Source: Pirellulales bacterium (GTDB lineage: Bacteria > Planctomycetota > Planctomycetia > Pirellulales > JAIMBC01). From it: 32,852 nucleotides of DNA. A program made the translations under genes and the position numbers. The stretch lies in contig JAIMBC010000027.1 of the NCBI GenBank assembly GCA_023511675.1, positions 1 through 32,852 of the forward strand, in the 5' to 3' direction. Positions 8,901-15,798 of the stretch are shown in pieces (position 1 is the first letter of the stretch; every line of letters starts with the position of its first letter). The notes under the pieces were generated by a model. The model was not told the origin of the DNA. It worked only from the letters and a program-made list of their open reading frames with translations, and made no database searches.

Positions 8901-9040
8901 TGGCCATCATCATCACGGTCGGGGGCGGGCTGCTGTTCGGCACTGGGCTGGTGCTCAGCGTGTTCCGCGACCGTCTGCTGGAGCTGCCCCAGCAGATCAA
9001 GGAGCGCAAGGGCGTGTTCCGTGTGCTGGATTGGCGATAG
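5975..9040 (+). CDS. Giant polytopic membrane protein (about 26 hydrophobic segments), function unknown
   Basis: Starting at ATG 5975 (GAGG 9 nt upstream) the product is 1021 aa; the ORF-track TTG at 5819 would add 52 unlikely residues. Roughly the first 200 residues are soluble, alanine- and glutamate-rich and probably cytoplasmic. A proline/arginine linker ('PPPRRRPPRPKKARRS') leads into an almost uninterrupted series of about 26 hydrophobic segments up to a short basic C-terminus. No catalytic motif, nucleotide-binding motif or heme site is visible. The layout, a soluble head plus a long run of TM helices beginning 'LLALGGALMVTGLVILL', recalls the DUF2157/DUF2339 group of predicted membrane proteins, but I am not sure of that assignment. 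It is monocistronic, divergent from the ECF sigma gene and convergent with rsmA. A channel, transporter or envelope role is only a guess. Confidence 0.75.
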   Translation: MAAHEAAANEAAAKADWTDLLAAIDFMSERFSAWAARGMVGETALGLVREQYRTWRSRVLEAQAQGKPFPGHVALRSISKEGGPAAELALWLFAEHEVNGHGRLGILSLSQMRGLLASIAGRIAALKRQLTPEKRSEILEAELVEAAVLASRQGFAGAGQRREDVLGEEEATAPPPHAGEAASPFEGAAPAEGPSAWGVPGAAGSEPPPRRRPPRPKKARRSLMQILLDPHSIQVLLALGGALMVTGLVILLWVNEFFTPPLVAVGLGLLNAAVLGSGWWLLLRTRYRLAGRALTLMACLVMPLNLWYYHANALITLDGHLWVAAVVVSALYAASALALREELFVYVFVGGVTLTGMLFLAGPAGRFWEIASPATMLVVLGLLAIHAERAFPDSEGPFGRKRFGLAFFWSGHALLAAGLLLVLGAQVAGDWLYQPVFRHWYEQWGAQPSPIVNELRWLALVLVAAGTYAYVYSDLVVRRVGVYLHIAPLTLVWLLVLGLQMLELRTVDALISGLAVSSIVANLLSKQQEGKPAVPRALSLLGPLLPLTATVLGLIVYLRAVSPDLKSVWAQSPPSWTYVGAMLLAAAACRLGAYLHRHERTGVVTLYFFGSAAALMVAATALLVVLGLESWQEHAPWLMLIPAVYLVAARAYPEGQGSRALELVAHAATGVMLVSSLASAWDGFVQVREAPLNLTLALFFAEAAGFYWLASLWQKRAWTVDACALVCCGAVWQMLNYWGVPSEYYTLAFALAGLALMVVYRLAVLERYGAARTAEAAFRSANALLSLAQVGCVFLGSSKLLSGSLQHWHQVGLFAAMGLISLAAVWLVRHRDWRRWYVVTAVLQAALVFLGLTALSTLSHWQKLEIFSMACGLLLLVAAHVGWMREGEEESDVVSLGLLLGSIMLGLPPAVAALIDRSRGLFLILNEVGFLATAVLLLATGLLFRLKATTVTGSALLTVYVLALVCYLPWDRLDTLAIIITVGGGLLFGTGLVLSVFRDRLLELPQQIKERKGVFRVLDWR

Positions 9041-9287
9041 GCTGCCCGGCACGACGGACCATGTCTACGTCCTGGGGGACTCACGTTGCTTCGCTGGTCC
9101 ATGAAGAGGCGGAGGACCGCGTGCAGGCTCGGCCCGCGCCGTGCTCCGACGGGCTCGAGTGAGGCGGCCGCCGACAAGCGAGCCGTCACAGAGGTATTGG
9201 GCGGGCCGGCGCCGCGCTTTGACCGGCTCGCTGGAGGCGTCTACGCATGCAAGGGGCTGCCAGTGCTCGCGCCGTGCTGTTGCGGCC

Positions 9288-10190
9288 TCAATGTTCGGCC
9301 GTGGCCTGACGCAGGGCATCACATAGCCGGATCATGCCTGGCACGTCCAGTTCCTCGGCACGTGCTGAGTCTGCGAGACCCAGACTGGACAGCAGGGCAT
9401 CGATCTTCGGCTTGTCCAAGCGGCTGCGATACAGGCTGGCCAGCACGCCCCGCAGCAGTTTGCGGCGGTGCAGAAACAGGCCGCGGACAAGTTCGTGAAA
9501 GGCCTGGCGGTCTTGGATCTGACCACGCCGCGGGGGATCCAGCTCGAGGCGGAGGATGGCCGAAGCCACCTTGGGCCGCGGCCAGAAGGCTTCTGGGGGC
9601 ACCAGGCGGACGATTTCGGCACGACACTGGCTCTGCACCCAGATGCTCAAGGCCCCGTAGTCCTTGGTGGAGGGGTGGGCCATGATCCGCTCCGCGAGTT
9701 CCTTCTGGATGGTGATGGTCATGCTCTGCGGCGCATCTTCCAGATCCAGCAAGTTGGAGATCACGGGCGTGGCCACGTGGTAGGGAAGGTTGGCCACCAG
9801 CTTGAAGCAGCGTCCCGGCGCCGCGGCCAATTGCTCGCGCACGGCCGCTAGGACCGCAGGGTGCAACTGGTTCTTGTTGCGGAGGGCATCTTGCACCAGC
9901 AGGGTCACGTTCGGGCAAGCGGCGAGTTCCGATCGCGCCAGCTCGGCCATGTGCGGGTCGATTTCCACGGTGACCACGTGGGCCGCCAGCGGGGCTACGC
10001 GCGTGGTGAGGGAGCCGGTGCCCGTGCCAACTTCGAGCACCACATCGTGGGGCGAAAGCCGGGCGGCGGCGACGAGCAACTCCAGCAGATTTAGGTCGAT
10101 GAGAAAGTTCTGGCCATGCTGCGTGCGCGGCCGGATGCCCGCCTGTTCGAACTTCTGCTGCAAGAACGACAGGGTTTGCCGCGTGGTCAT
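9288..10190 (-). CDS. rsmA: 16S rRNA (adenine1518-N6/adenine1519-N6)-dimethyltransferase
   Basis: KsgA/RsmA adds four methyl groups to the two adjacent adenosines in helix 45 of 16S rRNA, using S-adenosylmethionine, late in 30S assembly. The 300-aa product carries the family landmarks in order: 'QHGQNFL' (residues 24-30), the SAM-binding glycine loop 'EVGTGTG' (53-59), the acidic 'VEIDPHM' strand end, and the catalytic NLPY (134-137). A C-terminal helical domain follows with 'FWPRPKVASAILRLE'. Length is normal. The start ATG at 10190 overlaps the ribE stop as ATGA, so translation is likely coupled to riboflavin synthase. It converges with the large membrane protein gene. Confidence 0.95.
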   Translation of the reverse strand: MTTRQTLSFLQQKFEQAGIRPRTQHGQNFLIDLNLLELLVAAARLSPHDVVLEVGTGTGSLTTRVAPLAAHVVTVEIDPHMAELARSELAACPNVTLLVQDALRNKNQLHPAVLAAVREQLAAAPGRCFKLVANLPYHVATPVISNLLDLEDAPQSMTITIQKELAERIMAHPSTKDYGALSIWVQSQCRAEIVRLVPPEAFWPRPKVASAILRLELDPPRRGQIQDRQAFHELVRGLFLHRRKLLRGVLASLYRSRLDKPKIDALLSSLGLADSARAEELDVPGMIRLCDALRQATAEH

Positions 10191-10783
10191 GGCTGTCTCG
10201 CCGCCAGCAGGCGCTCCACGTACTTGGCAAGCAGGTCAACCTCGATATTGACAAGCGCACCCGGCTCCAGCCGGCCCAGCGTGGTACAGGCCAGCGTGTG
10301 AGGGATGAGGGCCACGCTGAAACGTGCGTCCTCGACGTCGACGAGCGTCAGACTCACGCCATCGACGGCAATGGATCCCTTGCTTGCCAGGTAACGTCCC
10401 AGTTCGGGGGGCACGCTATACCAGCAGGTGGCCCAGTCGCCGGCATCCTGGCGGCTCTCGAGCATGCCGACCCCGTCCACGTGGCCCGTCACAAAGTGCC
10501 CCCCCATCGGCTCGCCGGCACGCAGGGCACGCTCCAGGTTTACCATCTGGCCCGCATGCAAGCACCCCAACGTGGTGCGCCGCAGCGTCTCCGGCCCCGC
10601 CTGGACCCCGAAGGCCCCCCCCGCCCGCTCCACCACCGTCAGGCAGCAGCCGTTGACGGCAATGCTCTCTCCCCGGTTCAGCTTCTGCGCCAGCTCGGGC
10701 GCGTGCACCCAAATATCACGCCCAGGAGGGGCCTCCCTCACCTCCGCTACCGGCGCCAGTGCCTCCACCAGTCCCGTAAACAT
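10187..10783 (-). CDS. ribE: Riboflavin synthase, alpha subunit
   Basis: Catalyses the last step of riboflavin synthesis, dismutating two 6,7-dimethyl-8-ribityllumazine molecules to riboflavin and a pyrimidine that is recycled. The 198-aa product has the two tandem lumazine-binding barrels of the family. The first starts with the invariant 'MFTGLVE' and includes 'ESIAVNGCCLTV'; the second has 'GHFVTGHVDG' and the matching 'SIAVDGVSLTLVDV'. Length and both repeats look intact. It is the first gene of a two-gene unit with rsmA (4-bp overlap). No FMN riboswitch is apparent upstream, and the 68 bp to pssA are too short to hold one. pssA lies upstream on the same strand, so read-through from the psd-pssA unit is possible. 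Confidence 0.95.
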   Translation of the reverse strand: MFTGLVEALAPVAEVREAPPGRDIWVHAPELAQKLNRGESIAVNGCCLTVVERAGGAFGVQAGPETLRRTTLGCLHAGQMVNLERALRAGEPMGGHFVTGHVDGVGMLESRQDAGDWATCWYSVPPELGRYLASKGSIAVDGVSLTLVDVEDARFSVALIPHTLACTTLGRLEPGALVNIEVDLLAKYVERLLAARQP

Positions 10784-10851
10784 CTCGATCTGCGCCTACC
10801 GCTGCTGCTAGCCTGAAACTTGCATGGCATGCATCCTCCCGCACTCGCCCG

Positions 10852-11724
10852 CTAAAACAGAGGTTCCTTGTGGGGGCGGCGCTCCACCACCTCTTGCCAG
10901 GCGTAACGCACCGGCCCCAGCATCACAAAGCACACGCACAGCAACGGCAGGGCATAGCCCCGGATCACCATCACCGCCACCAGCGCGAACAGCAGACTTA
11001 CCAGATGGCCAAACGTGCGTTGCCCTCTAAAAAGCTGGTTCACCACGTGAGGATAGGGAATGCGGCTTACCATCAGCAGCCCCACCGCCAGGGCGAAGAA
11101 CGGCAAGATGCTCTGAATCACGCCGTCGATCGTCTCTGCATACATCAACCGGTTGGGTTCCTTGCGCAGCGTATAGAACAGCATGCCAAAACTGGCCACC
11201 GCCGCCGCGGCCGCCGGGCTGGGTAAGCCCGCAAATCCCAGGTGCTCGTCCTCTTCATCACTCTCCACGTTGAACCGCGCCAGCCGGAGCGCCGCGCACG
11301 CCGCGAAGGTGGCCGCGATCACCCAGACCGCCTCCCGATGCAAATAGGTGAATCGAGGGCACATCTTCACCAGCAGAATGCCCGGAGCAACGCCAAACGT
11401 GATCACATCGCACAGACTATCGAGCTGCGCTCCAAAGTCCGTCGCTGCACGCGACAAGCGGGCCACGTAGCCGTCGAAGGCGTCAAACACCATGCCCAGG
11501 AAAATCAGCCAGCCCGCCAGCATGATGTTGTGCGTGTCGTCTCCTGGGTTCAGCGCCCGGATGGCCTTCACCGGGTTGGAGGTTCCCAGCGCCGCGGCCG
11601 CGGGAATCTCGGTTGAAGTAGGCGGCTCGATGCGGGCCGCCACCACGATGGCGAAGAACCCGCACACAAGGTTGCCCAGTGTAAACAGCGTGGGCAGCAT
11701 GGAGATGGTGCGAAGGCGGTGCAT
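10852..11724 (-). CDS. pssA: CDP-diacylglycerol--serine O-phosphatidyltransferase
   Basis: Integral membrane CDP-alcohol phosphatidyltransferase that makes phosphatidylserine from CDP-diacylglycerol and L-serine. I start it at ATG 11724 ('MHRLRTISMLPTLFTLGNL'), which gives 290 aa and follows the psd stop by 4 nt with AGG 8 nt upstream. The ORF-track start at 11784 would overlap psd by 56 bp. The full catalytic signature D-G-x2-A-R-x8-G-x3-D-x3-D is present at residues 84-106 ('DGYVARLSRAATDFGAQLD...D'). About seven hydrophobic helices surround it. The 'MLPTLFTLGN' opening and 'LARFN' stretch are typical of PssA rather than PgsA. It works directly with psd upstream to make phosphatidylethanolamine. 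Confidence 0.94.
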   Translation of the reverse strand: MHRLRTISMLPTLFTLGNLVCGFFAIVVAARIEPPTSTEIPAAAALGTSNPVKAIRALNPGDDTHNIMLAGWLIFLGMVFDAFDGYVARLSRAATDFGAQLDSLCDVITFGVAPGILLVKMCPRFTYLHREAVWVIAATFAACAALRLARFNVESDEEDEHLGFAGLPSPAAAAAVASFGMLFYTLRKEPNRLMYAETIDGVIQSILPFFALAVGLLMVSRIPYPHVVNQLFRGQRTFGHLVSLLFALVAVMVIRGYALPLLCVCFVMLGPVRYAWQEVVERRPHKEPLF

Positions 11725-11728
11725 GGCT

Positions 11729-12703
11729 TCAACCTGTTGCCGGCGAGTCCTGGCGGATGCGTGCCAGCGGCGTCTCACCGCCACGTACGCGTTGGCCGGG
11801 CTGGACGAGGATTTCCAGCTCGTCCCGTGCTGGGAGCCACAGCTCGGTCCGAGAACCGAGTTTGATCATACCGAACTTGTCGCCTGGCACCAGCACTTCG
11901 CCCGGCCGAGCCTGGCAGACAATGCGGCGTGCCACCTGCCCCGAGATTTGCCGCACGGCCAGCCGGCGATGCGGAGGCGCCTCTTCTTCCAAGCCCAGCC
12001 ACAGGCTCTCATTCTCGGTCGCACACTCCGGACGGAGGGCGCTGATAAACTTGCCGGGCACGTATCGCATGGCAATCACGCGCGCATGGCAGGGAGCGCG
12101 ATTCACGTGCACATCGAGCAGCGACAGGAAGATTCCCACCCGCACGGCCGGACCGCCCAGAAACTCGTCGTGTTCGATACGCGTGACGTCCGTGATCTTC
12201 CCGTCTGCCGGAGCGAGATACAGCCCGCTTTGCTGGGGTACGCGACGCGGCGGATCGCGAAAGAACCACAGCACCACCAGCGCGAACGCCGCCGGCAGCA
12301 CGGCAACCGGCCAGAAACGCGTAGCCGCCAGGGCTGCGGCCAGGGCCGCTGCGGGGCCAGCCATGAGCAGCACCTCTGCCAGGCCCCAGCGTGCAAGGGG
12401 GAGGCGGTCTCGCCAGCGAAACGGATCATGTTCCGGGGCCCAGTAGGCCGAGCACTGGTTGCGGCAATACTTCAGGTCTCTGGGATCGAGCAGGGGATGC
12501 GGTGCACCTTCGGCGTCCCCTTGCCTCAGGCGGGCCATCCGCGCCACATAGGCGGGACGAAAGCGGCGCAGGTACCAACGCCGCCACCGGCCCCAGGCCA
12601 GCTCCAGACGATAACACATCCCCCCACCCGGCTGGACGCTGCGGATGTTTTCGGGAAGCGGTTCGGGAACTGCCCTCTGGGACGGACTGACCACGCTGCT
12701 CAT
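11729..12703 (-). CDS. psd: Phosphatidylserine decarboxylase proenzyme
   Basis: Pyruvoyl-dependent enzyme converting phosphatidylserine to phosphatidylethanolamine at the membrane. The 324-aa product has an N-terminal extension of about 100 residues, two hydrophobic helices near 108-148, then the catalytic domain from 'WFFRDPPRR'. Key elements are 'APADGKI' with D167, 'DVHVNRAP' with H199, and the self-cleavage site 'KLGSRTELWLP'. There G283-S284 should split, turning the serine into the pyruvoyl group. The LGS-R variant and compact catalytic domain resemble the short or archaeal-type PSD rather than E. coli Psd. The N-terminal extension, with a Cys-x3-Cys, is unusual and unexplained. It forms an operon with pssA (4-nt gap) and is divergent from the leuB-like gene. 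Confidence 0.93.
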   Translation of the reverse strand: MSSVVSPSQRAVPEPLPENIRSVQPGGGMCYRLELAWGRWRRWYLRRFRPAYVARMARLRQGDAEGAPHPLLDPRDLKYCRNQCSAYWAPEHDPFRWRDRLPLARWGLAEVLLMAGPAAALAAALAATRFWPVAVLPAAFALVVLWFFRDPPRRVPQQSGLYLAPADGKITDVTRIEHDEFLGGPAVRVGIFLSLLDVHVNRAPCHARVIAMRYVPGKFISALRPECATENESLWLGLEEEAPPHRRLAVRQISGQVARRIVCQARPGEVLVPGDKFGMIKLGSRTELWLPARDELEILVQPGQRVRGGETPLARIRQDSPATG

Positions 12704-12923
12704 CTCAGCATGCTACCCCTCTCCCGACCGCCCCGCTAGTGGGCACATTAGCTGCCTTCTCCATCGCCGTAGCGCGGGCGCTGCCATTGGTGCTCTTCCC
12801 CCAGCAAGTACGCTTTCTCTCTCAGCCACCACGTCAAGCACCTTGCGGCCCGGGCATTGTTTGTACCCATCGAGCCGTGGGCAATCCCATTTGTGGCCGC
12901 CGTGGCCCTCTGCGCTTCGTCTT

Positions 12924-13051
12924 CTTCTTCGTGTTCTTCGTGCTCTTTGTGGTACTCGGCCCTTTCTGGTCTTCTTCGTATTCTTCGTGCTCTTTGTGGC
13001 ACTCGGCCCTTTCTGGTCTTCTTCGTGTTCTTCGTGCCCTTTGTGGTACTC
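12924..13051. repeat. Tandem repeat, 2.7 copies of a 47-bp unit
   Basis: Copies lie at 12924-12970, 12971-13017 and 13018-13051 (partial). The unit begins CTTCTTCGTGTTCTTCGTG and ends CGGCCCTTTCTGGT. Copies 1 and 2 differ at only two positions, and the partial copy 3 by one substitution relative to copy 1. Inside each unit a shorter TTCTTCGTG motif is itself repeated. On the minus strand it reads as CACGAAGAACACGAAGAAG. Similar 'CACGAAG' repeats occur between genes in many bacterial genomes and cause spurious Glu/His/Lys-rich ORF calls; that comparison is from memory. Confidence 0.93.
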
Positions 13052-13140
13052 TCCTGCGTGCGGTTGGCGCTCCTGCGACTCCCTTGAGGTATGGTTGGCT
13101 GCCTAGTAGAATCTGCCCACGTCGTGACTCGCCGTGCCAC

Positions 13141-13146
13141 AGGAGG
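13141..13146 (+). promoter_or_regulatory. Ribosome-binding site deciding the leuB-like start
   Basis: AGGAGG stands 6 nt before TTG 13153. It places the start 138 codons inside the ORF-track frame, whose upstream part is only translated repeat. Confidence 0.88.
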
Positions 13147-13152
13147 TTGTTA

Positions 13153-14241
13153 TTGAGCGCCCCCTCTTCCCTCAGAATTGCGGTGATTGGCGGAGACGGC
13201 ACCGGTCCGGAGGTGGCCGCCGAGGGCGTGAAGGTCCTCAAGGCGGTGGCGGCCCTGGAGGGCATCGTCTACGAACTGGTCGATTACGACCTCGGAGGGG
13301 ACCGCTATTTGCGCACGGGAGAGATCCTGCCGCCCTCGGTATTGGAGGAGTTGCGTGCCTGCGACGCGATCTATCTGGGGGCGGTCGGGCATCCCGAGGT
13401 GCCGCCGGGTGTGCTGGAACGCGGCCTGCTTCTGGAGCTGCGATTTCAGCTCGACCAGTACATCAATCTCCGGCCCGTACAGCTCTACCCCGGTGTGGAG
13501 ACCCCGCTGCGAGACAAGGGGCCGGCGGATATCGACTTTGTGGTGGTCCGCGAGAACACCGAGGACCTCTATGCCGGAGCCGGCGGCTTTCTCAAGAAGG
13601 GTACGCCGGATGAGGTGGCCGTGCAAACGGCGATCTACACGCGCAAGGGTTGCGAACGCTGCATCCGCTGGGCGTTCGAGTACACGCGCCGCCGCAACAA
13701 CCCCAAGCGCCGGCTGACGCTGGTCGCCAAGACCAACGTGCTGACCTTCGGCCACGACCTCTGGTGGCGCACCTTCCAGGAGGTAGCCCGCGAGTACCCG
13801 GACGTGCAGCCCGACTATCAGCATGTCGATGCCTGCTGCATGTGGATGGTGAAGAACCCCGAGTACTTCGACGTGATCGTCACCACCAACATGTTTGGAG
13901 ACATCATCACTGACCTGGGTGGCATCATTCAGGGAGGGTTGGGTGTTGCGGCGGGCGCGAATCTCAATCCCGATCCGGGCGGCACGAGCATGTTCGAGCC
14001 GATGGGCGGCAGTGCACCCAAGTACAAGGGTCAGCGCGCGATCAATCCCATTGCGGCGATCAACGCGATGGCCATGCTGCTGGAGCATACGGGCCATCCT
14101 CGGGCAGCGGCGCGTGTGGTTCGTGCAGTGAAGCATGTCACGGGGACGAAGATGCGCAGTCAGGCCGCCGGGAAGATGGGCTATATGACCGACGAGGTCG
14201 GAGACCTGGTGGTGCAGGCGCTGGAAGAGGGCCGGGACTAG
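13153..14241 (+). CDS. leuB: Isocitrate/isopropylmalate dehydrogenase family protein, probably 3-isopropylmalate dehydrogenase
   Basis: NAD(P)-dependent beta-decarboxylating dehydrogenase of 362 aa. TTG 13153 follows a perfect AGGAGG. The family pattern is complete: N-terminal 'IAVIGGDGTGPEV', the substrate arginines in 'LELRFQLDQYINLRP' and 'VVRENTEDLYAG' (R97, R107, R133), catalytic K193 in 'VAKTN', metal-binding aspartates D226, D250 and D254, the signature 'NMFGDIITDLGGIIQGGLG', and 'GSAPK' near the cofactor site. The 'RENTEDLYAG' loop is closer to isocitrate, homoisocitrate or tartrate-type enzymes than to the classic LeuB 'REL' loop. Leucine biosynthesis is thus likely but not certain, and the symbol is provisional. 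No leuA, leuC or leuD is adjacent. The downstream SDR gene starts 149 bp later on the same strand. Confidence 0.82.
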   Translation: MSAPSSLRIAVIGGDGTGPEVAAEGVKVLKAVAALEGIVYELVDYDLGGDRYLRTGEILPPSVLEELRACDAIYLGAVGHPEVPPGVLERGLLLELRFQLDQYINLRPVQLYPGVETPLRDKGPADIDFVVVRENTEDLYAGAGGFLKKGTPDEVAVQTAIYTRKGCERCIRWAFEYTRRRNNPKRRLTLVAKTNVLTFGHDLWWRTFQEVAREYPDVQPDYQHVDACCMWMVKNPEYFDVIVTTNMFGDIITDLGGIIQGGLGVAAGANLNPDPGGTSMFEPMGGSAPKYKGQRAINPIAAINAMAMLLEHTGHPRAAARVVRAVKHVTGTKMRSQAAGKMGYMTDEVGDLVVQALEEGRD

Positions 14242-14390
14242 CGATGGGGCGATGGCTGGGCTAAAGTCCACAGGCGCCGGCGCGTGCTGCCCCCCCAACG
14301 TGTCGCGCGGTCGGAACCACTCCCGCCTGCGGCCAGCGTAGGCGGCGATAGCGGGGCTGTGCAGAATCAGCCAAGTCGATGAGGTAACCG

Positions 14391-15158
14391 ATGCATCCCC
14401 TGTTTGATCTTACCGGCCGCTCTGCCCTGGTCACGGGCGGCAGCAAGGGCCTGGGGCTCGCCATGGCCAGAGTGTTTGCGGAGGCCGGCGCGAACGTCAT
14501 GATCAGCAGCCGCCACGAAAACGAACTGCAAGCCGCCTGCCGCCAGATTGCCGAGGGTACCTCGGCACGTGCTGAGTACTGCGTGGCAGACATGACGCAA
14601 CGCGCCGACGTGCAGCGCCTGGCACAGGAGGCGCTCGCCCGGCTCGGCCGCGTGGACATTCTCGTGAACAACGCCGGCTCCAATCAGCCGCAGGCCATTG
14701 ATCAGGTGACCGATGAGGCATGGGACCGGATTGTAGAGCTAAACCTCACAAGCTGCATGTTGTTGACGCGCGCCCTCGTGCCGCAAATGAAGCAACGGCG
14801 CTGGGGGCGAATCATCTACATCTCGTCGATCATGGGGCTGGCCTCCAAGGAGGGGCGAAACGCCTACTCGGCTACCAAGTCGGCGGTGATCGGGCTGGCG
14901 CGGGCCAACGCGCTCGATCTTGGGCCCTACAACATCACAGTCAACTGCCTGGCGCCGGGACCGTTTCTCACAGATCTGCCACAAAGCATCTTGTCTGCAG
15001 AGGAACGGCAGTATTTCGCAACGCGCACGGCCCTCGGCCGCTGGGGGCAGCCGCGCGAGCTGGCCGGCCCGGCGCTGCTGTTGGCCAGCGAGGCAGGCTC
15101 CTACATTACAGGTGCCGTGCTGGTGGTCGACGGCGGCTCGCTGGTGAAGACGTTCTGA
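14391..15158 (+). CDS. SDR-family NAD(P)-dependent oxidoreductase (gluconate 5-dehydrogenase-like)
   Basis: Classical short-chain dehydrogenase of 255 aa. ATG 14391 has GAGG exactly 6 nt upstream. The Rossmann glycine motif is TGGSKGLG (residues 15-22), followed by 'NNAG' (93-96), the catalytic serine in 'YISSIMG' (about 145-146) and YSATK (Y159, K163). The C-terminal 'GAVLVVDGG' ending is standard. The opening 'LFDLTGRSALVTGGSKGLGL' is characteristic of the gluconate 5-dehydrogenase/2-deoxy-gluconate dehydrogenase branch, which interconverts gluconate and 5-ketogluconate. SDR substrate specificity cannot be read from motifs, so the substrate is open. It could be co-transcribed with the leuB-like gene, but the 149-bp gap makes this unsure. 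Confidence 0.88.
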   Translation: MHPLFDLTGRSALVTGGSKGLGLAMARVFAEAGANVMISSRHENELQAACRQIAEGTSARAEYCVADMTQRADVQRLAQEALARLGRVDILVNNAGSNQPQAIDQVTDEAWDRIVELNLTSCMLLTRALVPQMKQRRWGRIIYISSIMGLASKEGRNAYSATKSAVIGLARANALDLGPYNITVNCLAPGPFLTDLPQSILSAEERQYFATRTALGRWGQPRELAGPALLLASEAGSYITGAVLVVDGGSLVKTF

Positions 15159-15280
15159 AGCTGTTCAAGCTGTTGATGTTGCAAGTCCCGGCTCGATTCG
15201 AGCCGCTTGCAGCCCCTTGCCGCTAGCAGGCCGCTGACACTCTCCGATAGTAGGCCCGGCCAGCCAATGCGCCGCGAAGT

Positions 15281-15304
15281 GGGCCGGACGCCGACGTCCG
15301 GCCC
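15281..15304. terminator. Perfect 10-bp GC hairpin, possible terminator or REP-like element
   Basis: GGGCCGGACG (15281-15290) and CGTCCGGCCC (15295-15304) flank the loop CCGA. It lies 122 nt after the SDR stop. No T-tract follows, so a simple intrinsic terminator is doubtful. A dispersed intergenic palindrome is the alternative. Confidence 0.55.
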
Positions 15305-15786
15305 CTGTAACGGCGGAGCACGCGTGGCCCTCAGCTGCAATCTTGGGCGCGGCAGTTGCAGGCAGTACTTCCCATGCCGCCTACAGTACGGCGATTGCCA
15401 CAGCGTGGCGCATGCCCAACTCGAACCAGCCCCCCCGGCTTGCGCATTGCCCTAAGTTTGCCTGGGCCTTGTGCCTCTCTGCCGTCGGATCGAAACAGTG
15501 CAAGTCGTGTAGGCGCCGCTGGGCATGCCGGTATATTCTGCGGCCCTGGTGTAAGCTTTCCGCTGGCGCAAGGAGGTGCAGCCGAGGCGGGGGGCAGCGT
15601 GGGCGGTACGACTTCTGCCTCGAGGATACGGCGATTGTTGCTGGTGGCGGCAGGACCGGCTGAGATGGCGGCCCAAGGCTCAGCGGGCAAGCGCGGTGTG
15701 ATCTGCGGCGGGCGACGCGCCTGCGCAGCCGCTGGAGGCATCGCAGGTACAAGCGAGTGAGCCAGCAGGCTGGCAAGGTAAACGTG

Positions 15787-15792
15787 AAGGAG
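15787..15792 (+). promoter_or_regulatory. Ribosome-binding site deciding the TPR-protein start
   Basis: AAGGAG is 6 nt upstream of ATG 15799, favouring this start over the GTG at 15757 given in the ORF track. Confidence 0.75.
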
Positions 15793-15798
15793 CGGGCG

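Larger units (their letters stand above)
12704..13152. other. Divergent intergenic region psd / leuB-like gene
   Basis: This 449-bp region must hold the promoters of both divergent genes, but no consensus -35/-10 pair is evident. Its main content is the 47-bp tandem repeat at 12924-13051. The ORFs that cross it, including the lysine/glutamate-rich minus-strand frames 12748-13140 and 12834-13265, are translations of that repeat and are not believable proteins. Confidence 0.6.
15159..15798. other. Intergenic region with a strong hairpin, no gene recognised
   Basis: This 640-bp gap lies between the SDR and the TPR-like gene. It holds the perfect hairpin at 15281-15304. Two overlapping ORFs, 15331-15834 minus and 15356-15760 plus, resemble no family, lack good ribosome-binding sites and have shadow-like composition. 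A lone TATATT (15532-15537) could be a -10 box for the TPR gene, but no -35 matches at normal spacing. Confidence 0.5.

Noticed and set aside
10784-10851. FMN riboswitch upstream of ribE
   Set aside because: The gap to pssA is only 68 bp and lacks the long conserved RFN structure.
12924-13051. Repeat array considered as a CRISPR
   Set aside because: The units are directly adjacent with no spacers, there are fewer than three copies, and no cas gene is nearby.
12748-13265. Lys/Glu/His-rich minus-strand ORFs over the tandem repeat
   Set aside because: Their protein pattern is a direct translation of the 47-bp repeat, and they overlap the psd and leuB-like promoter region and the leuB-like start.
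13150-14298. 382-aa minus-strand ORF
   Set aside because: It is antisense to the leuB-like gene, whose signature residues are complete.
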